The notes under the pieces: model-generated
The model's database searches: none
What the model was told of the DNA's origin: nothing
Seen by the model: the letters and a program-made list of their open reading frames with translations, nothing else
Translations under genes and position numbers: made by a program
Part shown: one piece after another, positions 1-6,042 of the stretch
Numbering within the stretch: position 1 is the stretch's first letter
How the letters are laid out: each line of letters opens with the position of its first letter
Assembly (NCBI GenBank): GCA_017307315.1
Contig: JAFKFF010000079.1
Coordinates: forward strand, 1-6,273
Origin: Alphaproteobacteria bacterium
GTDB taxonomy: Bacteria > Pseudomonadota > Alphaproteobacteria > Micropepsales > Micropepsaceae
Length of the DNA: 6,273 nucleotides
Reading direction: 5' to 3'

Positions 1-526
1 TCATCGCGCGCTCGCCGTCTGCGCCGCCAGCGAAGGGGTGGGCTGTTCTTTCGTTGCCGCCAATCTGGCGGTTTCCTTGTCGCAGATCGGGGTCAACACG
101 CTTCTGATCGACGCGAACATGCGCAGTCCCTCCCTTGCCGCCATGTTCGGCCGCCACGGACATGATTTCGACCTGCGCGCGGCGCTCGGCTCCGACATGG
201 ATTTCGATTCCTGCATCGATACCGAGATTCTGCCCTCGCTCTCGGCCCTGTTCTCGCTGGACAGGGCTTCCAATGCCCAGGAACTGCTCGCGGGCAACCG
301 GTTCGAGGCGCTGATGCATTTCTGCCTGCGCGAGTACGACGCCACCATCATCGACACGCCGCCCGCCAATATCTGTTCGGACGCGCGACGGGTCAGCACC
401 GTGGTGGGCTACAGCCTGATCGTGGCGCGCCGGAACAAGAGTTTCGTCAGCGACGTGAAGACCCTTACCGAGCAGTTGCGGGGTGACCATGCGGAAGTCA
501 TCGGCACGGTTCTGAACGAGGCCTGA
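1..526 (+). CDS. CpsD/EpsG-like polysaccharide tyrosine kinase-type ATPase, 3' part
   Basis: The 5' end lies outside the window; the first complete codon is at position 2 and 174 residues are visible. The fold is that of the bacterial tyrosine-kinase/ParA-like ATPases that control chain length and export of capsule or exopolysaccharide with a Wzc/GumC-type membrane partner, which would be encoded upstream. Seen: a P-loop region EGVGCSFVAANLA (bases about 32-70), a Walker A' motif LLIDANMRSP (bases about 101-130) and a Walker B motif DATIIDTPPA (bases about 338-367). The invariant Walker A lysine is Cys, and the second acidic residue of the A' motif is Asn instead of Asp. The protein ends right after the last core strand (VIGTVLNEA), so there is no C-terminal tyrosine cluster. 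EpsG-type relatives, from memory, also often lack the lysine (Arg there). Kinase activity is therefore doubtful; a structural or regulatory role is possible. It sits 4 bases before the exosortase gene, probably in the same operon. Confidence 0.88.
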   Translation, partial: HRALAVCAASEGVGCSFVAANLAVSLSQIGVNTLLIDANMRSPSLAAMFGRHGHDFDLRAALGSDMDFDSCIDTEILPSLSALFSLDRASNAQELLAGNRFEALMHFCLREYDATIIDTPPANICSDARRVSTVVGYSLIVARRNKSFVSDVKTLTEQLRGDHAEVIGTVLNEA

Positions 527-530
527 AACG

Positions 531-1418
531 GTGACGACGGCGGCGCCGGACCACGATTCGATACCCCGGCAGAGTTTCGCCGCAATGCTCTCCACATCCT
601 GGCCGCTGCTGGTCGGGGCTGCGGCCCTGGCGATCCCGACATTCGCCATCCTCGCGGCCGGAACCTGGTCGCATGAAGAGGGCGCCCACGGTCCCTTGAT
701 CCTGGCGACGGCCGCCTGGCTCTTCTGGCTCCAGCTTCCCGCCATCCGCAAACAGGGCTCGCCCGGCAATGCCTGGGTGGTCGCGTTCCTGCTGGCTTTT
801 TCGCTGGTCTTCTACATGGCGGGGCAGGCTTTCGATCTGATGACCTTGAGCGCCAGCGGCCTTTACGGCGTCGGCGTCGCGATCTTCTATTCCAAGTTCG
901 GCCTGCGCCCGATTTTCCGCAACTGGTTCATTTTCTTCTATTTGCTGTTCGCGGTGCCGCCGCCCAGGATGTGGATCGACAAGATCACATTCCCGCTCAA
1001 GCAATTCGTCTCCACCGCCGCGACGGCGGTGTTGCAGCCTTTCGGGGTGCCGGTCTCCCATGAGGGCGTGGTCATCTATGTGGCCCAGTATCAGCTTCTG
1101 GTGGAGGACGCCTGTTCGGGGCTCAATTCGATCTTCGGACTTCTCGCCATCAGCCTGTTCTATATCTATCTGATGCGGGGCAGTTCCTGGCGCTATTCGC
1201 TGTTCCTGGGCCTTCTGGCGATCCCCATTGCCATCCTCGCCAATGTGATCCGGATCGTCATTCTCATTCTTCTGACTTATCTGGCGGGCAATGCGGTGGC
1301 CCAGGGCTTCCTGCACATGGCGGCGGGCATCATGGTCTTCGCCATCGCCCTGATTCTGATCTTCGCGGTGGATGCGGTCCTGTCGCGCTTTTTCTTCTCG
1401 CGCCGGGTGAAGACATGA
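531..1418 (+). CDS. xrtV: Exosortase (probable XrtV type)
   Basis: This is a polytopic membrane transpeptidase-like enzyme of 295 residues. Exosortases recognise a C-terminal PEP-CTERM-like tripartite signal and cleave it for surface delivery, usually in bacteria that make exopolysaccharide. Seen: about seven or eight hydrophobic segments; the early EEGAHGPLI motif (residues 49-57) matching the family's SHG.LI region; catalytic Cys195 in VEDACSGLNS, Arg241 in ANVIR and His262 in FLHMAAG, in the family order Cys-Arg-His. There is no fused C-terminal EpsI domain, because EpsI is the next gene. The start is GTG at 531, chosen for a GAGG ribosome-binding site at 518-521 and position just after the kinase stop. 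The stop overlaps the epsI start (ATGA). Exosortase identity is firm; subtype V is inferred from the neighbouring EpsI protein and the 80-residue accessory protein. Confidence 0.94.
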   Translation: MTTAAPDHDSIPRQSFAAMLSTSWPLLVGAAALAIPTFAILAAGTWSHEEGAHGPLILATAAWLFWLQLPAIRKQGSPGNAWVVAFLLAFSLVFYMAGQAFDLMTLSASGLYGVGVAIFYSKFGLRPIFRNWFIFFYLLFAVPPPRMWIDKITFPLKQFVSTAATAVLQPFGVPVSHEGVVIYVAQYQLLVEDACSGLNSIFGLLAISLFYIYLMRGSSWRYSLFLGLLAIPIAILANVIRIVILILLTYLAGNAVAQGFLHMAAGIMVFAIALILIFAVDAVLSRFFFSRRVKT

Positions 1419-2119
1419 TCGCGCGGCGCGACTTTCTGATCGGCGGCGCCTGCTGCCTGGTCTCGGGCGCCGCCTATGCGCTCAAGCCGCGCCGGCAAAC
1501 CACCCTGATGGGAGACGGCAAGAAGCTGAACGACATCCTGCCGCGTACCCTGGAAAACTGGTCGTCGCGCGATGTCAGCGACCTGGTGGCGCCGGAAACG
1601 CCCGACAGCCTGGCGGCGCGGCTCTATGGCGAGACGGTGGGGCGGATCTATCGCCAGCAAACCACCGGCGACGAAGTCATCATGCTGACGGCGCATGGTG
1701 ATGTCGAAAATAATGAATTGCAGCTTCACCGTCCCGAAGTCTGCTATCCGGCCTTCGGATTCGCGATCATCGAAAGCACGCCGCTGACCTTGCAACTGCC
1801 GTCTTCCGTCACGGTGCCCTGCCGCCGGCTGGTCGCCACGTCCCGCGAGCGGCAGGAGACCATTCTCTATTGGACGCGTCTGGGGGAGACCTTTCCCACC
1901 ACCGTGGCGGAGCAGAGGATGGAACGGCTGCGCACCGCCATGCACGGCTATACGCCGGACGGGCTCCTGGCCCGCTTTTCCGTCATCGGCAGCGACAAGG
2001 TCCGCTCGCTCGCGATCATGGAACGGTTCGTCCCCAGGCTGGTGATGCATGTCGCGGCATCGCAGCGCCGCGCCTTGATCGGAACCGAGCGCGCCTCGCG
2101 GCTGATGGAGCTGACATGA
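1415..2119 (+). CDS. epsI: EpsI-family exosortase-associated protein (probably V-type)
   Basis: A 234-residue protein of the EpsI family, found next to or fused to exosortases. Its biochemical role is not established; roles in exopolysaccharide production or protein sorting have been proposed. Seen: the family core around ELQLHRPEVCYPAFGF (residues 101-116) with His105 and Cys110, the ETILYWTRLGE strand (148-158) with Tyr152-Trp153, and the GLLARFSVI segment (183-191). The N-terminus has a twin-arginine-like motif ARRDFLIGG (residues 3-11), a short hydrophobic stretch and a possible AYA cleavage site near residue 22, suggesting Tat export or a membrane anchor facing the periplasm. The start ATG overlaps the exosortase stop by four bases, implying translational coupling. 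V-type relatives with a similar RR leader are known to me from memory; the subtype call is less certain than the family. Confidence 0.9.
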   Translation: MIARRDFLIGGACCLVSGAAYALKPRRQTTLMGDGKKLNDILPRTLENWSSRDVSDLVAPETPDSLAARLYGETVGRIYRQQTTGDEVIMLTAHGDVENNELQLHRPEVCYPAFGFAIIESTPLTLQLPSSVTVPCRRLVATSRERQETILYWTRLGETFPTTVAEQRMERLRTAMHGYTPDGLLARFSVIGSDKVRSLAIMERFVPRLVMHVAASQRRALIGTERASRLMELT

Positions 2120-2130
2120 AAGATCAGCTC
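2108..2130. terminator. Stem-loop across two convergent stop codons
   Basis: A perfect 7-base inverted repeat, GAGCTGA (2108-2114) and TCAGCTC (2124-2130), encloses a 9-base loop. It covers the epsI stop codon and overlaps the stop of the convergent accessory gene. On the plus strand a run of four T follows at 2136-2139, after the spacer AGCGC. Position fits a shared terminator, but the T tract is short and offset and there is none on the minus side, so the call is weak. Confidence 0.35.
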
Positions 2131-2371
2131 AGCGCTTTTCGAACGGATGCAGGAAAAACAGGATATAGCCGACCACGGCGATAATGAGCGCGATGGCCGC
2201 CACGCGTTGGTCATGATTGCCCAGATAATTGGCAATGGCGCAGCCCAGCGCGGGAGGAGCGTAATGGTAGATATTGTCCTGTTTCTCTTCGGGGGCCATG
2301 GAGCGGTTGAGGAAAAGAACGACCAGGCCGGCGAATACGGCCATGGTGACCCAGTCATAGATGGTCTGCAT
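2129..2371 (-). CDS. Small two-helix membrane protein, XrtV system accessory protein-like
   Basis: An 80-residue protein with two predicted membrane helices (about residues 5-22 and 55-74) joined by a polar loop with a YHYAPPALGCAIANYLGNHDQR segment (about residues 35-56), and a basic tail ending in EKR. I recognise the pattern (MQT.YDWVT.A.FAGLVVLFL, then PPA.GCA.ANYLGN) as that of small proteins annotated as XrtV sorting-system accessory proteins in sphingomonads and relatives; this is from memory and was not searched. The function is unknown. The start ATG at 2371 is supported by an AGGA ribosome-binding site nine bases upstream. It is convergent with epsI, with 9 bases between stop codons, so it must be transcribed separately from the exosortase operon. 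It is not a shadow of another gene: nothing else codes here, and the hydrophobic pattern and the ribosome-binding site are coherent. Confidence 0.82.
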   Translation of the reverse strand: MQTIYDWVTMAVFAGLVVLFLNRSMAPEEKQDNIYHYAPPALGCAIANYLGNHDQRVAAIALIIAVVGYILFFLHPFEKR

Positions 2372-2497
2372 GTTTCCGGGTCCTGATGCGCGTATGAGGG
2401 GTGGAATCGGCGAGGGGATTGGGGGTTCGGGCGCTCAAACTATCATACCCCGCCCCGTTGACCACACGCCGGGCGGACGCGAAAGCGCAGGCTGGCG
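2372..2497. promoter_or_regulatory. Divergent intergenic region with candidate promoter and G-run cluster
   Basis: This 126-base region separates the minus-strand accessory gene from the plus-strand glycosyltransferase, so it should hold start signals for both. On the minus strand TATGAT (complement of 2442-2447) is a good -10 match for the accessory gene, but no convincing -35 lies 16-18 bases upstream. TTGACC at 2458-2463 resembles a plus-strand -35 without a good -10. Between them, at 2398-2431, the plus strand has four runs of three or more G. Confidence 0.3.
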
Positions 2498-3337
2498 GTG
2501 AAAGTCAGCGTCGTCATCCCCCATTATAACGATCTGAAGGCGCTCGATCTGTGTCTGAACGATCTGAAAATCATCGTGGCCGACAATGCCTCGCCGCAGG
2601 GCGAGGCCGAAGTGATCCGGCTGGTGGCCGGGCGCGCGCGCGTGGTGACGGTGCGTGAAAAAGGCGCGGGACCTGCGCGCAACGGCGGCGCGGCCGCCGC
2701 GCGGGGAGATATCCTTGCTTTTGTCGACGCGGATTGCCGGCCGGGCCAGGGATGGCTGGAGGCCGGGCTCGCCGCGCTCGCGCATTGCGATTTCGCCGGC
2801 GGGCGGGTGGAGGTTCTGACGGCAAGCCAAACGCGGATGAGCCCCACCGAAGCCTTCGAGCGGGTCTTCGCCTTCGATGCCGAAAGCTATGTTCTCAGGA
2901 AGGGGTTCGCGCCATCCGGAAACCTCTTCTGTCCGCGAACCCTCTTTCAGGCGGTGGGCGGGTTCGGCAATGGCGTTTCGGAAGATGTGGATTGGTCGCA
3001 CCGCGCGACGGGAATGAATTTCCGGCTGGGCTATGCGCCCGAAGCGGTGGTCGGCCATCCGGCCCGCCGCGACTGGCGCGAGCTCCGGGCGAAATGGTTG
3101 CGGATCAATTCCGAGAGCTATGCCCTGATGATGCGCAAAAGCCATGGGCGGCTGAAGTGGCTCTTGCGGGCGCTCGCCCTGCCGTTATCGGCGGTGATCC
3201 ATTCGGGCAGGGTGCTGAGCACGCGCCGGATCGGCGGATTTCGGCAGAAATGTGGCGCACTGGCCATCCTTTATCGCCTGCGGCTGTGGCGGATGTTCGA
3301 TGCCTTGCGCCTCCTCGCCGGGGCACGGGCAGGATGA
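2498..3337 (+). CDS. Family 2 glycosyltransferase with shortened N-terminal fold
   Basis: A 279-residue GT-A fold transferase that probably adds a sugar from a nucleotide donor to a lipid-linked exopolysaccharide repeat at the inner membrane face. Seen: the opening strand VSVVIPHYN (residues 3-11), the nucleotide-binding IIVADNAS (25-32), GPARNGGAAAARGD (58-71), the metal-binding DAD (77-79) in AFVDADC, and SEDVDW (161-166) carrying the likely catalytic-base region. A helical, basic C-terminal part (about 195-275) has a hydrophobic stretch near 221-235 that may contact the membrane. The spacing from N11 to D29 is about 8-12 residues shorter than usual for GT2: the second half of the first helix and its loop (typically L..Q..P....E) are missing, and an NDLK repeat at residues 11-14 and 21-24 flanks the short segment. 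The start is GTG at 2498 with a modest AGG six bases upstream. The sugar specificity cannot be told; activity is uncertain because of the shortening. Confidence 0.87.
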   Translation: MKVSVVIPHYNDLKALDLCLNDLKIIVADNASPQGEAEVIRLVAGRARVVTVREKGAGPARNGGAAAARGDILAFVDADCRPGQGWLEAGLAALAHCDFAGGRVEVLTASQTRMSPTEAFERVFAFDAESYVLRKGFAPSGNLFCPRTLFQAVGGFGNGVSEDVDWSHRATGMNFRLGYAPEAVVGHPARRDWRELRAKWLRINSESYALMMRKSHGRLKWLLRALALPLSAVIHSGRVLSTRRIGGFRQKCGALAILYRLRLWRMFDALRLLAGARAG

Positions 3338-3393
3338 TCCCGGCATGGCACCGGGATGGCGTTTGCGCGTTAAAGAGTGCCGGCGGGGCCGGC
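3337..3393 (+). other. Two small GC-rich stem-loops after the glycosyltransferase
   Basis: Just after the stop codon lie ATCCCGG (3337-3343) pairing with CCGGGAT (3351-3357) across a 7-base loop, and GCCGGC (3379-3384) pairing with GCCGGC (3388-3393) across three G. Neither is followed by a T tract, so they are not typical intrinsic terminators; they could slow transcription or protect the 3' end. The rest of the gap up to 3558 contains an AT-rich stretch (about 3415-3446) in which promoter elements for the ATPase gene are expected, but I find no convincing -35/-10 pair. Confidence 0.25.
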
Positions 3394-3558
3394 GTCCGAA
3401 CAGTGTTTGAAGCCGATCATATTAACTTAACGGCCAGCAATTAAACTGCGGGAAAACGAAAGTCCTAGGTTTTTCACAGGCGGGCTTGCTATTCTTCACC
3501 CAGGGCATGGCAGTGCTAAAAGAAGCATGGTGCAGTGCAGAATGGATAAAGTGCTGCT

Positions 3559-4974
3559 ATGACGTTCTTTGAAAAACTGGGCCGTCTGGTCCCCTGGAGT
3601 CGTGCAGAACTGGGCGCCGAGCCGCGTCCGGAAGCCGGTGCCTTCCGGCCGACGCCGTCTGCGCCAGGTCCCCGCAAAGCTTCCAACGCAACGGTCTTTC
3701 CCCGTTTCCGCGCCAATGCCAACGACCATGTCAGCCCGCAGGCCATGGACGCCCAGGCGCGCGCGCGCATGAAGCTGCTCGAAGCCTTCACGCCGTCTCA
3801 GCCCGTGGGAGATCGCAAGCGCTTCGCCGGCCGTACCGAGATTCTGACTCAGCTCATTCGTGCGATCGAAGAGCAGCGCCTGCATACCGTCATCTACGGC
3901 GCCCGCGGCCTGGGCAAGACGTCGGTGCTGCACGTGCTGGCGCAGGCCGCGCGCGATGCCCGCTATCTGGTGGTCTATGTCTCCTGCGGGTCGGATTCCA
4001 ATTTCGATGAAGTGTTCCGCACCGTGGCGGCCAGCATTCCCATGCTGTTCCACAGCACGGTCGGCCCCACCTCGCAGGAAGTGGAAAAGGGCCAGATGCT
4101 GGCCGACATCCTGCCGTCCACGCCGATCTCGGCCCGCGTCGCCAGCGACTATCTCGCCAAGATCGTGGGCACCCGCGTCGTCATCGTGCTGGACGAATTC
4201 GACCGCAGCGAGTCGCCTCTGTTCCGGCGCGATGTGGCGGAATTGATCAAGAATCTGTCCGACCGGCTGGTGCGCGTTCAGCTGGTCATCGCCGGCGTCG
4301 CCGCCAATCTGGTGGAGCTGATCGAGCACACGCCGTCGATCCAGCGCAACCTCTATGCCCTTCAGGTGCCGTGGATGACGGTGTCCGAGGTCCGCATGCT
4401 GATCAAGAATGGCGAGGAATTGGGCGGCGTTCGATTCGACGAGAATGCGACCCGCGCCATCGTCACCGCCGCGCACGGCTCGCCTTACATCGCCAGCCTG
4501 ATCAGCCTCAATGCCGCGATCTTCGCCCTGGAATCGGGGCACGGCAATGTGACGGGCGAGAATGCGGCGGCGGCGACCAAGCTGGCGGTGCGCGAGTTCA
4601 AGAGCCGGCTTTCCAACCGCTGCCAGGGCCTTTTGTGGAAAACGGTGCGCGAAGGCCAGACCCGGGCGCTGGGCGCCCTGGCGGGTACCGCGCTGCTGGG
4701 TGGCGGCAGTTTCCGCAAGGAAGACATCCGCGCGGCGATGGCCAATTCCGACACCATCCGGCGCTGCGAGGATTTGATCGCGCAGCTGGTGGCGAGCGAT
4801 CTTCTGATCGAGATGCCTTCGGAGGATTCGGTGATCTACCGTTTCGTGGAAGACAGCATCGCGCCCTATCTGTGGCTGCTCAGCACCCATATGGGAGACG
4901 GAAAGTCGTCCGACATCGTTTCGGATCCCGAACTGGCGCAAAGCCTTCCGGTCGAACAGATCGTTCGGAGCTGA
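3559..4974 (+). CDS. P-loop AAA/Orc1-Cdc6-like ATPase of unknown function
   Basis: A 471-residue cytoplasmic ATPase. Seen in order: a short amphipathic N-terminus (FFEKLGRLVPW, residues 3-13), a Pro/Ala-rich linker (about 14-60), a helix leading to RFAGRTEIL (88-96), Walker A GARGLGKTS (114-122), Walker B VVIVLDEFDR (207-216) with Asp212-Glu213, a strand QLVIAGVAAN (241-250) in the sensor 1 position without the usual polar Asn/Thr at its end, a lid-like segment with HGSPY (306-310) where Orc1/Cdc6-like ATPases have a sensor 2 Arg, and a C-terminal region ending DLLIE...YRFVEDSIAPYLWL (about 414-440), typical of a winged helix. This layout suggests an ATP-dependent switch or assembly factor rather than a transporter motor. 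It differs from the ExeA-like ATPase of XrtA loci as I recall it. Its place between a glycosyltransferase and an initiating sugar transferase suggests a polysaccharide-linked role, which is inference. The ribosome-binding site is weak (GGA at 3544-3546); an alternative start cannot be excluded. Confidence 0.85.
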   Translation: MTFFEKLGRLVPWSRAELGAEPRPEAGAFRPTPSAPGPRKASNATVFPRFRANANDHVSPQAMDAQARARMKLLEAFTPSQPVGDRKRFAGRTEILTQLIRAIEEQRLHTVIYGARGLGKTSVLHVLAQAARDARYLVVYVSCGSDSNFDEVFRTVAASIPMLFHSTVGPTSQEVEKGQMLADILPSTPISARVASDYLAKIVGTRVVIVLDEFDRSESPLFRRDVAELIKNLSDRLVRVQLVIAGVAANLVELIEHTPSIQRNLYALQVPWMTVSEVRMLIKNGEELGGVRFDENATRAIVTAAHGSPYIASLISLNAAIFALESGHGNVTGENAAAATKLAVREFKSRLSNRCQGLLWKTVREGQTRALGALAGTALLGGGSFRKEDIRAAMANSDTIRRCEDLIAQLVASDLLIEMPSEDSVIYRFVEDSIAPYLWLLSTHMGDGKSSDIVSDPELAQSLPVEQIVRS

Positions 4975-4980
4975 GCCTGG

Positions 4981-5005
4981 GCGCCGCCTGAGATCCGGCT
5001 GGCGC
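4981..5005. terminator. GC-rich stem-loop between convergent genes
   Basis: In the 33-base gap between the ATPase stop and the convergent sugar-transferase stop, GCGCCGCC (4981-4988) can pair with GGCTGGCGC (4997-5005), with one bulged T and an 8-base loop. The position suits a terminator acting on both strands, but no T tract follows on either side, so this is a tentative call. Confidence 0.25.
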
Positions 5006-5007
5006 GC

Positions 5008-5712
5008 TTAGTAGGCGGCGCGATGGAAGGGCGTGCTGACCGCCGTCATGATCAGGATGCGTGCATCCATCGCCAGCGACCAATTCTCGATATATTCGAC
5101 ATCGCAGGCGATCCGTTCGCTCATATGGGCGATGTCGCGCACTTCCCCGCGAAATCCCTTGATCTGCGCCAGGCCGGTTATTCCCGGCTTGCAATAAAAG
5201 CGCAGCTTATATTCGGGCACGGTCTGCAGGTAATACTGATCGTGAGCGACGGCGTGCGGGCGCGGGCCCACCAGCGACATCTCGCCTTTGAGAACGTTGA
5301 GAAGCTGGGGCAGTTCGTCCAGGCTGAGGCGCCGCAGGAAGCGGCCCACCGCCGTGGTGCGCCCGTCATTGCGGGTCGCCTGCACGACATCGTCGCCGTC
5401 CTCCAGCACATGCATGGTGCGGAACTTGTAGATCACGAAAACTGACCCGTCCCGGCCGGAGCGACGCTGACGGAAAAACACAGGACCCCGGCTTTCCGCC
5501 AGGATGGCGAGCGCGATCAGGACCAGGAAGGGAAGCAGGACCAAAACCCCCAACCCCGCGCCGATGAAATCGATGATGCGCTTGACCTTGGATTGGCGAA
5601 TGCGAAGCGCGCCATCATAAAAGGACGCAGGCTGGGATAGGATGCGGGCCCCGTTATTTGCATCAGCCAAGTTCTGGCCCGCCCATTCGATCTGCTGAAT
5701 CACGTCCGGCAT
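5008..5712 (-). CDS. Undecaprenyl-phosphate sugar-1-phosphate transferase (ExoY/WcaJ-like)
   Basis: This monotopic phosphoglycosyl transferase moves a sugar-1-phosphate from a nucleotide sugar to undecaprenyl phosphate, the first step in building an exopolysaccharide repeat. It has 234 residues, close to the short ExoY type; the large N-terminal membrane domain of WcaJ/CpsE proteins is absent. Seen: KRIIDFIGAGLG (44-55) leading to the re-entrant hydrophobic helix with Pro61, GPVFFRQRRSG (76-86), YKFRTM (95-100), the catalytic Asp132-Glu133 pair in LSLDELPQLLNVLKGEMSLVGPRP (129-152), and KPGITGLAQIKGFRGE (175-190). The N-terminal 40 residues are polar and unrecognised. The ATG at 5712 follows a GGGG Shine-Dalgarno-like run with a five-base gap. 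Gene order on the minus strand is rmlA, then a 413-base gap, then this gene, so it probably has its own promoter. The sugar could be glucose, galactose or another; the sequence alone does not decide. Confidence 0.94.
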   Translation of the reverse strand: MPDVIQQIEWAGQNLADANNGARILSQPASFYDGALRIRQSKVKRIIDFIGAGLGVLVLLPFLVLIALAILAESRGPVFFRQRRSGRDGSVFVIYKFRTMHVLEDGDDVVQATRNDGRTTAVGRFLRRLSLDELPQLLNVLKGEMSLVGPRPHAVAHDQYYLQTVPEYKLRFYCKPGITGLAQIKGFRGEVRDIAHMSERIACDVEYIENWSLAMDARILIMTAVSTPFHRAAY

Positions 5713-5768
5713 TCAATCCCCAAAATTTGAGACATTATGGATTTGAGAACCTGCCACCTAACCGGATC

Positions 5769-5796
5769 GGTCCGCAGGAAAATTGCGGCGCGGACC
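5769..5796 (-). promoter_or_regulatory. Inverted repeat in the leader of the sugar transferase
   Basis: GGTCCGC (5769-5775) and GCGGACC (5790-5796) form a perfect 7-base stem with a 14-base loop, about 57 bases upstream of the sugar-transferase start. An alternative inner stem, CCGCA (5772-5776) with TGCGG (5784-5788), excludes the outer one. This could be a leader RNA structure or a protein-binding site, but in GC-rich DNA it may be chance. Confidence 0.25.
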
Positions 5797-5970
5797 TGCT
5801 TTGCGGCAAGACCATACATGGGTTCGCGGGAGCGGAAAAGGATTGGTTCTTATATAGTTAACCATATTTCAGCCCGTCTTCGTTGCTGGAAAAACATGTC
5901 TTGCTACGCATGCGGCATAAGGGAATGGCCGACAAAAGCGGCGCCGTCATGACGAAATGCGCGAAGCGGT

Positions 5971-6042
5971 AAGAAGTTCGCCGGGCGACAGGAAAAGTTT
6001 GCGCGCCGTCCCGCGCGAACTTCTTGTCGTAAAGAAGTTCTT
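5971..6042. repeat. Cluster of AAGAAGTTC repeats with competing hairpins
   Basis: The 9-base word AAGAAGTTC occurs at 5971-5979 and 6032-6040 on the plus strand and inverted (GAACTTCTT) at 6017-6025. Copies one and two form an 11-base perfect inverted repeat (AAGAAGTTCGC, 5971-5981, with GCGAACTTCTT, 6015-6025), extendable by CGGG/CCCG across one bulged base. Copies two and three form a 9-base hairpin with a 6-base loop (6026-6031). The two stems exclude each other. A degenerate fourth copy, GAAAAGTTTGC, lies at 5992-6002, 21 bases from the first. It could be an operator array or a structured RNA; no T tract supports an intrinsic terminator. Confidence 0.7.

Noticed and set aside
498..1316. 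272-codon minus-strand open frame over the exosortase
   Set aside because: Low-complexity charged product and no motifs; the plus strand carries exosortase catalytic residues and membrane helices.
1277..2050. 257-codon minus-strand open frame over epsI
   Set aside because: A shadow of a GC-rich coding region; Arg/Gly/His-rich with no family features.
2435..3145. 236-codon minus-strand open frame over the glycosyltransferase
   Set aside because: No motifs, and the plus strand has DAD and other GT2 signatures.
3379..3393. GC-rich hairpin considered as an intrinsic terminator
   Set aside because: Six-base stem with a three-base loop and no T tract; kept only as an unassigned structure.
3496..4941. 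Long 481-codon open frame antisense to the ATPase gene
   Set aside because: Its product is rich in His, Arg, Gln and Gly without any domain, as expected from the reverse complement of a GC-rich gene; the plus-strand ATPase has clear motifs.
5737..5952. 71-codon plus-strand open frame in the intergenic region
   Set aside because: No ribosome-binding site, no motifs, and unusual Cys/Arg-rich composition; it covers the probable leader of the minus-strand sugar transferase.
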